From Pararhizobium qamdonense (GTDB lineage Bacteria > Pseudomonadota > Alphaproteobacteria > Rhizobiales > Rhizobiaceae): a DNA stretch of 64,000 nt. Where the stretch lies: NCBI RefSeq assembly GCF_029277445.1, contig NZ_CP119567.1, positions 186,001 to 250,000 on the forward strand, in the 5' to 3' direction. Position 1 is the first letter of the stretch; each line of letters opens with the position of its first letter. Under the pieces are notes generated by a model, which saw nothing but the letters and a program-made list of their open reading frames with translations, ran no database searches and was not told the DNA's origin. Positions 55,180-64,000 of the stretch are shown here, piece after piece. The translations under genes and the position numbers were made by a program.

Positions 55180-56208
55180 TCAACAGCTTCCGATGTCGAT
55201 CGTGGCTTTGGAGGCGGCACTTTTATAGGCGGCTTCGACAAGCGCAAAGGTTTTCAGATTGTCCGTGCCGGACGTGGAGGTTTCCGCTCCCGCCTTCAGG
55301 CTGTCGGCCCAATGCTGCTGGATGGCGAACACGCTTTCCTGGATGTTGTGCCAGGGGCGCGAAGCCCAGGAGAGAAGCGTGGGCGCGACGTCGGTATTGA
55401 CCGTGCCTTGCGCATTGGTCACCTGCAATTCGTAGCCTTGCGACAGGCGGATCGAGCCCTCGGTTCCGTCGATCTCGATCAGCGTTTCCGGGAAGGGTTC
55501 GACCGGCTGCTTCGTCGCATAGCTGACATCGACGATGGAGGTCGCGCCGTTTTCGTGATCGAGCAGGATGGTGGCGACATCCTCGCCATTGATCTTCGGG
55601 TTAACCCGCTTGGTGCGGGCCGTCAGAGACGTTACGTCGCCCAGAATGTAGCGGGCGATATCCAGCGTGTGGATGCCGAGATCCTCGATGATGAAGCGCT
55701 TGCCCTCTGCAAGGTAAGGCTGGCCGGAAAAGACATCATAGCCGGAGCGGAAGGAAAAACGGCCCCAGAAGGGCGTTCCGATCGCGCCCGCATCCAAGAC
55801 CTTGCGCACAGCCTGGATCGGCGTCTGCCAGCGAAAGTTCTCATGGATCATCAGCGGAATGCCGGCCGCCGTGCAGGCTTCAACCATGGCCTTGGCGTCG
55901 CCAAGTGTCGGCGCAAACGGTTTCTGGCAGATTGCCGGCACCTTGTGGGCTGCCGCCAACTCGACCAGCGCACGGTGGCTGTTCACGGTCGTGGCGATAT
56001 CGACGAAATCGAATCCGCCTTCGGCAAACATCTGGCCGGCATCTGTATAGCGGCGCGCGATGCCGAACTGGTCGCCGACGATCTTCAAGCGTTGCGGATC
56101 ACGGTCGCAGATGGCAACGATGTCTCCACCATCGACGTCGTTCCAGCCATGCATCTGGTTGACGGCGAAAAAGCCGCAGCCGATCAGGGCGCCCTTGAGG
56201 TCTGGCAT
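55180..56208 (-). CDS. apsD: D-apiose dehydrogenase (Gfo/Idh/MocA family)
   Basis: A 342-residue NAD-dependent oxidoreductase. Rossmann motif GALIGCGFFAVNQMHGW, catalytic ICQKPFAPTLGDAKAMV, IHENFRWQTP and FIIEDLGIHTLDIARYIL. Next to apnL in the same operon, it most likely oxidises D-apiose to D-apionolactone. Substrate is inferred from context. ATG 56208 with AAGGAT upstream; an earlier TTG is possible but poor. A RIME repeat separates it from the permease gene. Confidence 0.85.
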   Translation of the reverse strand: MPDLKGALIGCGFFAVNQMHGWNDVDGGDIVAICDRDPQRLKIVGDQFGIARRYTDAGQMFAEGGFDFVDIATTVNSHRALVELAAAHKVPAICQKPFAPTLGDAKAMVEACTAAGIPLMIHENFRWQTPIQAVRKVLDAGAIGTPFWGRFSFRSGYDVFSGQPYLAEGKRFIIEDLGIHTLDIARYILGDVTSLTARTKRVNPKINGEDVATILLDHENGATSIVDVSYATKQPVEPFPETLIEIDGTEGSIRLSQGYELQVTNAQGTVNTDVAPTLLSWASRPWHNIQESVFAIQQHWADSLKAGAETSTSGTDNLKTFALVEAAYKSAASKATIDIGSC

Positions 56209-56288
56209 ATCGTGATCCTTCAAGACTCAAAACCCTCATTCGTGTGCGGATTGGGCGATTACATGTATGTATGGCCGCTGGCGGTGGT

Positions 56289-56420
56289 TTCCCCTTCTCC
56301 CCATCGGGGAGAAGTGCCGAGCGGATGCGAGGCGATGAGGGGGTGTGTCAGCGCATTCCGAGCCAGCCGCCCCCTCATCCGGCCCTGCGGGCCACCTTCT
56401 CCCCGCAGGGGAGAAGAGGG
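56289..56420. repeat. RIME1-like rhizobial intergenic mosaic element
   Basis: Two imperfect palindromes, CCCTTCTCCCCATCGGGGAGAAG-type at 56291-56314 and CCCCTCATCCGGCCCTGCGGGCC followed by TTCTCCCCGCAGGGGAGAA at about 56371-56416, are the hallmark of RIME1. It sits within the apiose operon, between permease and dehydrogenase genes. Confidence 0.85.
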
Positions 56421-56442
56421 AAGCCGCCAGAGTGGAAACACC

Positions 56443-57507
56443 TCAACCCTTCTTCGCCAGCTGCATCAGCGTCACCTGCTGCTGCAGCCGTCTCTGTGCC
56501 TGGTCTACCACCACCGCGACGATGATGACGATACCCTTGATGACCATCTGCCAGAAGGAGGACACGCCCATCATCACCAGGCCGTCGGACAGGATGCCGA
56601 TGACGAAGGCGCCGATGATCGTGCCGCCGATCGTGCCGCGGCCGCCGGACATCGAGGTGCCGCCGAGAACGGCTGCGGCGATGGCGTTGAGCTCGAAGGA
56701 GTTTCCAGTTGCCGGATGCGAGGCCATCAGCTCGGACGAGATGACGATGCCGACGATCGCGGCGCAGAAGCCGGAGAACATGTACACGAACATCTTGACG
56801 CGATCGACGCGGATGCCGGACATGCGGGCGGCGCGCTCGTTACCCCCGACCGCGAAGATCTGGCGGCCGATCGGCACATATTTGGCGACATAGGCAGCGG
56901 CAAGCGCCACGACGATCAGGATCCAGATCGATACCGGCAGCCCGATGATGCGGCCGGAGCCGAGAAAGCCAAAGCCGGTCGTCGCCAGTTCAGGCTTGCC
57001 GATTAGATTCGGAAAGGTCTGGCCGTCGGACGACAGCAGCGCGAAACCGCGGGCGACATACAGCGTGCCGAGCGTGGCGATGAAGGGCGCGACGTTGAGC
57101 TTCGTGATCAGCAGACCATTGACCGCGCCGATGAGAATGCCGACGACCAGCGTGATCAGGCAGACTTCGACGACGTTGAAATACATCGTGTAGCCGATCT
57201 GCAGATCGATGCCGTTGAGGATCAGGCCGCCGGCCACCATGCCGCAGAGACCGACGATCGAGCCGACCGAAAGGTCGATGCCGCCGGTGATGATGACGAA
57301 GGTCATGCCCATGGCGAGAAAGGCATTGAGTGCCACATGCTTCGACATCAGGATGATATTGGCCGTCGACAGGAAGTTCGGCGCGAAAATCGAAAAGAAG
57401 GCGATGACGGCAAACAGCGCGATGAAGGTTCTCGCCTTCATCAGCGTCAGGAGGATGGAGCCGGTATCGGCCGCAGGGACTTTTTCGGTCGAGGTTGCAG
57501 TCGTCAT
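56443..57507 (-). CDS. Sugar ABC transporter permease of the apiose operon
   Basis: A 354-residue RbsC-type permease. Motifs [63 protein letters not shown] and [22 protein letters not shown]. The ATG at 57507 overlaps the ATPase stop by 4 bases. Confidence 0.92.
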   Translation of the reverse strand: MTTATSTEKVPAADTGSILLTLMKARTFIALFAVIAFFSIFAPNFLSTANIILMSKHVALNAFLAMGMTFVIITGGIDLSVGSIVGLCGMVAGGLILNGIDLQIGYTMYFNVVEVCLITLVVGILIGAVNGLLITKLNVAPFIATLGTLYVARGFALLSSDGQTFPNLIGKPELATTGFGFLGSGRIIGLPVSIWILIVVALAAAYVAKYVPIGRQIFAVGGNERAARMSGIRVDRVKMFVYMFSGFCAAIVGIVISSELMASHPATGNSFELNAIAAAVLGGTSMSGGRGTIGGTIIGAFVIGILSDGLVMMGVSSFWQMVIKGIVIIVAVVVDQAQRRLQQQVTLMQLAKKG

Positions 57508-59063
57508 CACGCAATTTCCCTTGTCGATGTGTGGCCGGCCGATTTGTGTCCCTCGGACGCAGCCTTGACGATGAGTTCTTCGGTGGCATCGGCCCGGTCA
57601 AGGATCGTCGTCACCTTGCCGTTGCTCATGACGGCAATCCGGTCGGAGAGCGCCATGACCTCTTCGAGATCGGAGGTGGAGAACAGGATGGCGAGACCTT
57701 CGCCGGCGAGCTTGCGCATGGTGCGGAAGACATCCGCCTTGGCGCCGACATCGATGCCGCGGCTCGGCTCGTCCATCAGCAGAACCTTCGGACTCGTCAT
57801 CAGCGCCTTGCCGATGACGACCTTCTGCTGGTTGCCGCCGGACATCGAGGTGACGTCGAAATCCGGGTTCGGCGCCTTGATCGAGAGATTGCGGACCTGC
57901 TCCTTGACGGCCGCATTCTCGCGCTCGCCGGAAATGTGAAAGCCGAATTTCACGAATTTTTCAAGGCTCGCCAAGGTCAGGTTCGCGGCGATCGACAGGA
58001 CCTGCACAAGCCCTTCGCGCTGACGGTCTTCCGGAATGAGAGCCAGACCCTTGCGGATGCGGGTGGAGGTGTCCTTTGCCACAATCTCTTTGCCGGCCAC
58101 GAAAATCTTGCCGGTCGAATGCGCATGCTGGCCGATGACGCATTCGAAGAATTCGCTGCGCCCGGCACCCATAAGTCCATAGATGCCCAAGACCTCGCCG
58201 GCGCGAACCGAGATCGACAGGTGATCGACGGCAAAGCCGCCGGTCTTGCGCGGCAGGCAGATATCTTCGGCGCGAAAGGCCTCAGCCCCCAGTGTGTGAT
58301 CGAGGGACTTGGCAAAGTCCTTGGCATCCGAGCCGATCATCGAACGCACGATCCACTTCGTGTCGATGTCGCGGACCATGGCCTGGCCGGTAATCTGGCC
58401 GTCGCGCAGAACGGTGATGTAATCACCAATGCGCATCAGCTCTTCCAGCCGGTGCGAGATATAGACGATGGCGACGCCCTGCGCCTTTAGCTCTCCGATG
58501 ACCTTGAAGAGGATATCGACCTCGGCGGCAGACAGCGCCGATGTCGGCTCATCGAGAATGAGGATGCGGGTGTCTAGCGAGATCGCCTTGGCGATTTCGA
58601 CCAGCTGCTGCTGGCCGATCGGCAGGTCCTCGACCATCGTTTCGGCGCTGATCCCGGCATCGAGCTTGTCGAGAAACTGGTTGGCCTTTTGAACCTGCGC
58701 CTTGTGGTCGATGCCGCGAATGCCGCGGGTGATTTCGCGGGTGGCGAAAATGTTCTCGGCAACCGAGAGATTGCCGAACAGGTTGAGTTCCTGGAACACC
58801 ATGCCGATGCCGTGTTTCTGGGCGTCGGCGGGCGAGTTGAACTCGACCTCCTGGCCTTCGAGCAGGATGCGTCCGAGCGACGGTTTCTCGACGCCGGCGA
58901 TCATGCGCATCAGCGTCGATTTTCCGGCGCCGTTTTCGCCGACGAGCACATTGACCGCGCCGCGCTTGAGCTCAAGGCTCGCATGCTTGACGGCGACGAT
59001 GCCGGAATAGACCTTGGTCACATCGTCAAGCTTCAGGATCGTATCGTGGGGTTCGGCCGCCAT
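57507..59063 (-). CDS. Sugar ABC transporter ATP-binding protein of the apiose operon
   Basis: A 518-residue double ATPase. The first half has [25 protein letters not shown] and [11 protein letters not shown]. The second half has GLMGAGRSEFFECVI, MSGGNQQKVVIGKAL and [16 protein letters not shown]. It starts one base after the DUF2291 stop codon. Confidence 0.93.
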   Translation of the reverse strand: MAAEPHDTILKLDDVTKVYSGIVAVKHASLELKRGAVNVLVGENGAGKSTLMRMIAGVEKPSLGRILLEGQEVEFNSPADAQKHGIGMVFQELNLFGNLSVAENIFATREITRGIRGIDHKAQVQKANQFLDKLDAGISAETMVEDLPIGQQQLVEIAKAISLDTRILILDEPTSALSAAEVDILFKVIGELKAQGVAIVYISHRLEELMRIGDYITVLRDGQITGQAMVRDIDTKWIVRSMIGSDAKDFAKSLDHTLGAEAFRAEDICLPRKTGGFAVDHLSISVRAGEVLGIYGLMGAGRSEFFECVIGQHAHSTGKIFVAGKEIVAKDTSTRIRKGLALIPEDRQREGLVQVLSIAANLTLASLEKFVKFGFHISGERENAAVKEQVRNLSIKAPNPDFDVTSMSGGNQQKVVIGKALMTSPKVLLMDEPSRGIDVGAKADVFRTMRKLAGEGLAILFSTSDLEEVMALSDRIAVMSNGKVTTILDRADATEELIVKAASEGHKSAGHTSTREIA

Positions 59064-59064
59064 G

Positions 59065-59721
59065 TCAGCCGCCGATCGTGATGGTGGCGGGGGTCAGCAG
59101 CGCCGGCTGGCCGGAGGAGGGCAGCGGATAGGCGCCGAGCGCCTCGACCTTCTTTCCTTTGAGATCGTCGCGCGGTAGCTTCTCAAGCGTCAAGCCATTG
59201 ACATGGGTGTTGAAAGCCTTGCCGAATTCGGCCCATTGGATCTGGTTCTTGAATTCGTTGAAATTGACGAAATCGAGGCTGTCGCGGATCGCCGTACCCC
59301 GGATGACCGGGCCGATCTGGATGCGGACATCGGCCTTGCCGTCGCCATCGACATCGGTGTCGAGATAAGCGGCGCGCGACGTGGTCTCGGCCTTGACGAT
59401 CGTTCCGGACACCTTGGCTGCAAAGGTCCAGGGCGCGCTGCCCTCTTTTTCCTTATGGCCATATTTTGCTGCTGCGGCATCAAGATCGGATTTGGCGAGC
59501 GCAGAGACGTCCTGGTACGGGCCGGCGCGCGTCTCCAGGAATGGGATGACCTTGCTGTCCCAGATTCCAGCAACCTGACGGGCAGAATTGAAGCCGCCGC
59601 TTGCAGCCTCCGCAGCCTCTTCCGCCGTCGGTGTCTTGATGATCTTGCAGCCACTCAGCGCCACAAGGGCAGCCAGCGCAAGGCAAAGCGGGATTGAGGC
59701 GGCGGGCCGGAAATGCGGCAT
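59065..59721 (-). CDS. DUF2291-family lipoprotein
   Basis: A 218-residue protein with lipobox ALVALSGC (Cys near residue 24) and the DUF2291 pattern AAYLDTDVDGDGKADVRIQIGPVIRGTAIRDSL and FVNFNEFKNQIQWAEFGKAFN. Such lipoproteins often go with ribose-type importers; the function is unknown, perhaps to help the transporter. The start is after the terminator at 59744-59780. Confidence 0.87.
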   Translation of the reverse strand: MPHFRPAASIPLCLALAALVALSGCKIIKTPTAEEAAEAASGGFNSARQVAGIWDSKVIPFLETRAGPYQDVSALAKSDLDAAAAKYGHKEKEGSAPWTFAAKVSGTIVKAETTSRAAYLDTDVDGDGKADVRIQIGPVIRGTAIRDSLDFVNFNEFKNQIQWAEFGKAFNTHVNGLTLEKLPRDDLKGKKVEALGAYPLPSSGQPALLTPATITIGG

Positions 59722-59743
59722 GAATGTCACTCCGTCAGATGGC

Positions 59744-59780
59744 AAAAAACGCACAGGGCAGAGTACATCCGCCCTGTGCG
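59744..59780 (-). terminator. Intrinsic terminator between the binding-protein and DUF2291 genes
   Basis: On the minus strand, a perfect 10-bp stem (CGCACAGGGC/GCCCTGTGCG, 11-base loop) is followed directly by six T. It begins 15 bases past the binding-protein stop. Read-through must supply the rest of the operon unless a second promoter exists. Confidence 0.85.
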
Positions 59781-59795
59781 CATCCTTTTGGAGGA

Positions 59796-60761
<966 letters not shown>

Positions 60762-60763
60762 TT

Positions 60764-60788
60764 ACGGCTCCGTTCCCGGCGGAGCCGT
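60764..60788 (-). terminator. Hairpin between apnO and the binding-protein gene
   Basis: ACGGCTCCG/CGGAGCCGT with a 7-base loop and no U-tract; a second small hairpin (GGAGC/GCTCC) lies at about 60797-60811. Probably a processing or stabilising element. Confidence 0.45.
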
Positions 60789-60817
60789 CGATGTGCGGAG
60801 CGTTTGCTCCTTGTCGA

Positions 60818-61645
60818 TCAGGTGATGCGCCGGATGCTTTCGGCGATCTCCTCGGGTTCGAAGACTTTTTTCCAGTCGTCCTTCATCAGGACGGGAATGC
60901 CGAATTCGATGGCCTTGTTGCAGGCATCGGAAAAGACGCCCGGCGTCTCTTCAAAAATGACGGCGCCGAGCACGTTCATGTGCCCGAGCAGGAAGTCGCG
61001 GGCAGCTTCCTTCGGCACGCCGCGGGCAACGCATTCGTCCATGGCCTGGCGCATGACGACCAGGAGCGAGGCGCATACGGTCTCCGAGAGGCCTGGCTCC
61101 AGAAGCGCAATCTGCTCGACGGTGACGCGGTGCGAGCGCATAACGGGCGCCCAGATGACCTTGGCCACTTCTTCGCCCAGCGCAAAATGCTCTTCCGGGC
61201 CCTGCATCAGGGCCGAAACGATATGCTGCTTGGCCGCGACGCCGCCGAAGAAGTCGCGCTTGGCGGCTGGATCGGTCTCGTCGTTAAAGATCGGAGGATG
61301 GCAGGGATGGGTGACGAAATAGGTGAGATCGTCGCGCTTCGGCAGATGGCCGGCGGCAGGTGCGGCGGCATCGAGCACGATGACGATCGTGCCTGAGGCG
61401 AGCTTGTCGACAATACCGGCGGCAACCTTGCCGATCGCTGTGTCCGGTACGGCCAGCACAACGACTTCAGCGCCGGAAAGGGCGGTGTCGGCATCGACGC
61501 AGGAAAGGCCGAGGTCGTCCTGCAGGCGCGCCTTGCCGGCGTCGCTCAGCTCGACATGGCGCACGTCGAAGCGTGAGCCCTTGAGGTTCTTGGCGAGCCG
61601 GTAGCCCATTTTGCCGCCAGCACCGAAGAGTGCGATCGAAGTCAT
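60818..61645 (-). CDS. apnO: D-apionate oxidoisomerase
   Basis: A 275-residue NAD-dependent enzyme. Rossmann motif IALFGAGGKMGYRL (4-17), then VVLAVPDTAIGKVA, YFVTHPCHPPIFNDET and a C-terminal helical domain with RSHRVTVEQIALLEPGLSETVCASLL. This is the family recently assigned as ApnO, which turns D-apionate into 3-oxo-isoapionate. First gene of the minus-strand apiose operon, with oiaK lying beyond the HD-GYP gene. Confidence 0.85.
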   Translation of the reverse strand: MTSIALFGAGGKMGYRLAKNLKGSRFDVRHVELSDAGKARLQDDLGLSCVDADTALSGAEVVVLAVPDTAIGKVAAGIVDKLASGTIVIVLDAAAPAAGHLPKRDDLTYFVTHPCHPPIFNDETDPAAKRDFFGGVAAKQHIVSALMQGPEEHFALGEEVAKVIWAPVMRSHRVTVEQIALLEPGLSETVCASLLVVMRQAMDECVARGVPKEAARDFLLGHMNVLGAVIFEETPGVFSDACNKAIEFGIPVLMKDDWKKVFEPEEIAESIRRIT

Positions 61646-62052
61646 GTTTCCTCACCTGCGCGTTTGTTTTGCGATGGTTTAAGGTAACTGGTATTATGAG
61701 TCAATGAGTATGTCACCTAGTGAGGTGATTTTTCTGATCGGGTAATTGCTTTGTGTTCCGCCGCCGGCGCATATCGGCAATCGGAAGAAGGCGTCTCATT
61801 GCTTTAGCAATCGAAGATAGTCTTTTGATTGGATTGCCTTATTACTCTTTTATCCGGCTATATTAACCGCGATTAAATGGTTGCAGGCGAAGATCGAAGA
61901 TGAGATATTCGTTGGGAGGAGAACGTTTTCACCGAACACTTGATTTTTTCACGTGCCACAGGCCTTTCTGAGGAGAGTTCTACTGTGAAGCGCGCGATAT
62001 ACGGTGAAGATCCCGTTGCATTATCCTCGATGATTGGAAAAGAACGGTAGGA
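61646..62052. other. Divergent intergenic region between apnO and the HD-GYP gene
   Basis: About 407 bases without a gene. TCACCT-AGTG-AGGTGA at 61713-61728 lies about 70 bases before apnO and is a candidate operator. TTGCCT (61834-61839), 18 bases, CTATAT (61858-61863) resembles a rhizobial housekeeping promoter toward the HD-GYP gene. Confidence 0.5.
61713..61728 (-). promoter_or_regulatory. Palindrome upstream of apnO
   Basis: Perfect TCACCT/AGGTGA arms with a 4-base centre, in the apnO leader. No regulator gene of the apiose operon is in the window, so the binding protein is unknown. Confidence 0.4.
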
Positions 62053-63051
62053 ATGCTCAAGCGCATCAAAAGGCATCAAGTTCGTGCGGGAATGTATATC
62101 ACCGACATCGAAGATCCCTTGCGCGATGAAGCAACACCGGTCCGCAGCTTTCTTTTGAAAGACGAAGCCGCCGCCGCAAAAGTGCGGGCAAGCAATATTA
62201 TCAGCCTTGTCATCGATACCCGCCGGGGCATCGATGTCGGAGCAGGCACGGTGCAGACGGTAGCCAAGGACAGCGCGCAGCCCAATCTTTCGCGCGCCTT
62301 TACCGAGACCGAAATCAAGCAGGCACTGCAGACGATCGAACAGACAAGGCCGCTGCTCGACACATTGTTTTCCGGTGTCCGGCAAAACGGCGCGGCGGCA
62401 TTCGAGCCTGCCGACCGCGTTGTCGAGCAGATCGCCAAATCCATGGAAAGCAATCCGGCGGCGCTGATCGGCATAACGCGGCTGAAAACCAAGGACGAGT
62501 ATACGTTTTTGCATTCGGTCGCCGTCAGCGCATTGATGGTGCATTTCGCCCGGTTTCTCAAATTTGACGAGCAGACCGTCCGCATTCTCGGCGTCAGCGG
62601 CCTGTTGCACGATATCGGCAAGATGGTCATGCCCGACGCGCTTCTGTCGAAGAAGGGCGCGCTCACCGATGAAGAGATGGCGGAGATCCGCACGCATCCG
62701 GCACGTGGTTACGAATTGCTGTCACGCCAGGGCGACATGCCGGAGATTGTCCTTGACGTCTGCCTTCATCACCACGAGCGGATCGATGGCAAGGGCTATC
62801 CGTTCGGGCTCGCGGACAAGCAGATCAGTATGCCGGCGCGCATTGCGGCCATCTGCGACGTCTATGACGCGATGACATCGGCGCGGTCCTACAAGCGGGC
62901 ATGGACGCCTGCCGAGACGCTCCGCATGATGCTGAAATCGGATGGCCATTTCGACCGGCACCTCCTAGCGCAATTCAATGCCAGTCTGCGTGCATCCTTT
63001 TCACCGGCGCCGCCCGGCGAGCGCCGCAGCAGCGTCCGCACGCTTCAATAG
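62053..63051 (+). CDS. HD-GYP domain cyclic-di-GMP phosphodiesterase (DUF3391 N-terminus)
   Basis: A 332-residue protein. Residues about 1-75 are a DUF3391 domain (RIKRHQVRAGMYITDI). The HD-GYP domain covers about 145-320 with HDIGK (186-190) and HHHERIDGKGYP (239-250) complete, so it should be active. It would lower c-di-GMP, thus favouring motility over exopolysaccharide. It runs against apnO and oiaK; its stop is 9 bases from that of oiaK. Confidence 0.92.
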   Translation: MLKRIKRHQVRAGMYITDIEDPLRDEATPVRSFLLKDEAAAAKVRASNIISLVIDTRRGIDVGAGTVQTVAKDSAQPNLSRAFTETEIKQALQTIEQTRPLLDTLFSGVRQNGAAAFEPADRVVEQIAKSMESNPAALIGITRLKTKDEYTFLHSVAVSALMVHFARFLKFDEQTVRILGVSGLLHDIGKMVMPDALLSKKGALTDEEMAEIRTHPARGYELLSRQGDMPEIVLDVCLHHHERIDGKGYPFGLADKQISMPARIAAICDVYDAMTSARSYKRAWTPAETLRMMLKSDGHFDRHLLAQFNASLRASFSPAPPGERRSSVRTLQ

Positions 63052-63060
63052 CGTCTAAGC

Positions 63061-64000
63061 CTAGCCTTGAAGGCCATCCCTGATCTGTGCGAAATAACCG
63101 TCCGATCCGACCTGACCACCCTTCAGTGCAATCTGAAGTCCGTTGGTGGCGGCATAGGTGCCGTGCGCCGTGCAGAGCGGCGATCCCGGCGTCTGCGGCA
63201 AAGGCAAGAGCGTGGTCAGCGCCTGGACATGCAACTCCCTCAATGCATGGCTTGATGTATCGCCGCCGGCAATGACAGCGCGGGTCAAATGCTGTTCTTC
63301 GACAAGGCGGCGCAGGATCGTCCCGAGCATGCGGCCGAGGCGATGGCGGCTGCCGGGAATGCGGTCGATATCGCCGCCGCGATCGGCGGATGGACCAAGC
63401 GCCGTGTTGAGAATGACACTTTCGCCGCGCGTGAGGCTGTCGAGGCCGCTGGCAATCGCCTGTTCGAGCGCGGCATTGCCGTTTTCGCCTAGCAGTTCTA
63501 GAGGATCGAGATTGATGCCGGTAAACCCGTTTTGCGTGGCGTGGCGGATCTGCCGTTCGGTGGTGGGGGAGACGCTGCCGGAAACGACGGCGATACGGTC
63601 TGCCTTGCCGGGCAAGGGAAAGGTCTTCCTGCCCTGTGTCAAACCATCTCTATCCCAGGCGGTCAGCAGCGCATATTCGACGCCGGATGAACCGGTAACG
63701 AACCAGCCGCCCTCCCGCCGCAGGCGCCAGAGCTGGCGTCCGGCATGGGACTGGCTTTCGTGGCTATCAACATCAAACAGGACCATGCCGTCGAAATCCC
63801 GGCAGAGCGTATCGACTCTCTCATCCGCATTCGCAGCGGCCAGCATGGACAGATCGGCCAGTCCGGTCTTCAGAGCCGTCTGCGCGCTCAGGTGCAGGCG
63901 CAGATCCGCCTCTGCCATGGGCGTTACAGGATGGCGGCTCATGACGGGGTGGCGGTCGATCCGGTAGACCTCGCCCTGATAGGCTGCAAAGAGATGGCCG
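63061..64000 (-). CDS. oiaK: 3-oxo-isoapionate kinase (DUF1537 four-carbon acid sugar kinase), 5' end outside window
   Basis: A C-terminal fragment of at least 313 residues; the frame stays open to base 64000. Near the edge it reads GEVYRIDRHPVMSRHPVTPM, the conserved middle of four-carbon acid sugar kinases, followed by a nucleotide-binding half with FVTGSSGVEYALL, VVSGSVSPTTERQI and VIAGGDTSSHALREL. The N-terminal substrate domain (DDFTG motif) must lie beyond the window. Context with apnO makes 3-oxo-isoapionate the likely substrate; the next enzymes (OiaC or OiaX type) should be just to the right. Confidence 0.83.
   Translation of the reverse strand, partial: GHLFAAYQGEVYRIDRHPVMSRHPVTPMAEADLRLHLSAQTALKTGLADLSMLAAANADERVDTLCRDFDGMVLFDVDSHESQSHAGRQLWRLRREGGWFVTGSSGVEYALLTAWDRDGLTQGRKTFPLPGKADRIAVVSGSVSPTTERQIRHATQNGFTGINLDPLELLGENGNAALEQAIASGLDSLTRGESVILNTALGPSADRGGDIDRIPGSRHRLGRMLGTILRRLVEEQHLTRAVIAGGDTSSHALRELHVQALTTLLPLPQTPGSPLCTAHGTYAATNGLQIALKGGQVGSDGYFAQIRDGLQG

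Noticed and set aside
55153-57006. A 617-codon open frame on the plus strand across the dehydrogenase, RIME and permease genes
   Set aside because: It crosses three recognised features and has shadow-like composition.
63061-63942. Treating the rightmost gene as a complete 293-residue protein
   Set aside because: The frame stays open to the window edge and the upstream residues (GEVYRIDRHPV) match the kinase family, so it is truncated by the window.

Overview
The window reads as chromosome or large-replicon DNA of an alphaproteobacterium of the family Rhizobiaceae. The GC-rich codon use, a RIME1-type intergenic mosaic repeat (56289-56420), an HmrR-type copper regulator, ehu/eut/doe ectoine genes, mocDEF-like genes and D-apiose genes all fit a plant-associated Rhizobium/Agrobacterium-type organism. 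The species cannot be fixed from sequence alone. I saw no rRNA, tRNA, insertion sequence, prophage or CRISPR array.

Region 1 (1-16994) is a surface or secreted polysaccharide locus. It holds a truncated GT2 glycosyltransferase, a Wzz-type chain-length/co-polymerase protein, a separate CpsD-type ATPase, wecB, a small unknown protein, a Tat-exported Hint (hedgehog/intein fold) protein, two tandem RTX proteins with beta-helix domains, a second GT2 enzyme, an alpha-helical repeat protein, a WecG/TagA-type glycosyltransferase, wecC and lhgO. wecB plus wecC gives UDP-ManNAcA, and a WecG-type transferase is present, so a ManNAcA-containing glycan is a reasonable prediction.

Region 2 (17121-28942) carries copper homeostasis (hmrR, copA, copZ around a perfect 33-bp inverted repeat that looks like two back-to-back CueR-type promoters), a cytochrome bo3-type quinol oxidase operon (cyoABCD plus surf1), an MFS transporter and manC (GDP-mannose supply).

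Region 3 (29071-42385) is a complete ectoine/5-hydroxyectoine uptake and degradation regulon: doeD and doeC on the minus strand, an AsnC/Lrp regulator, the MocR-type regulator enuR, then ehuABCD-eutABC-doeA-doeB. Together they import ectoines, open the ring, deacetylate, transaminate and oxidise to aspartate.

Region 4 (42434-53254) resembles the rhizopine catabolism genes mocABC and mocDEF of Sinorhizobium. It has a Gfo/Idh/MocA dehydrogenase, a ribose-type ABC importer, an IolI-like TIM-barrel isomerase and a LacI regulator on the minus strand. Divergently on the plus strand lie a membrane di-iron oxygenase/desaturase (mocD-like), a Rieske ferredoxin (mocE-like), a ferredoxin reductase (mocF-like) and a PanB-like enzyme that appears to have lost the PanB metal ligands.

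Region 5 (53316-64000) is a D-apiose (plant pectin sugar) pathway: apnO, a sugar-binding protein, an intrinsic terminator, a DUF2291 lipoprotein, ABC ATPase and permease, a RIME repeat, D-apiose dehydrogenase, D-apionate lactonase and, running off the right edge, 3-oxo-isoapionate kinase (oiaK). An HD-GYP c-di-GMP phosphodiesterase sits between apnO and oiaK on the other strand. Overall the window looks like a plant-interaction inventory: adhesive glycan and secreted proteins, osmolyte scavenging, inositol-derivative use and pectin-sugar use.
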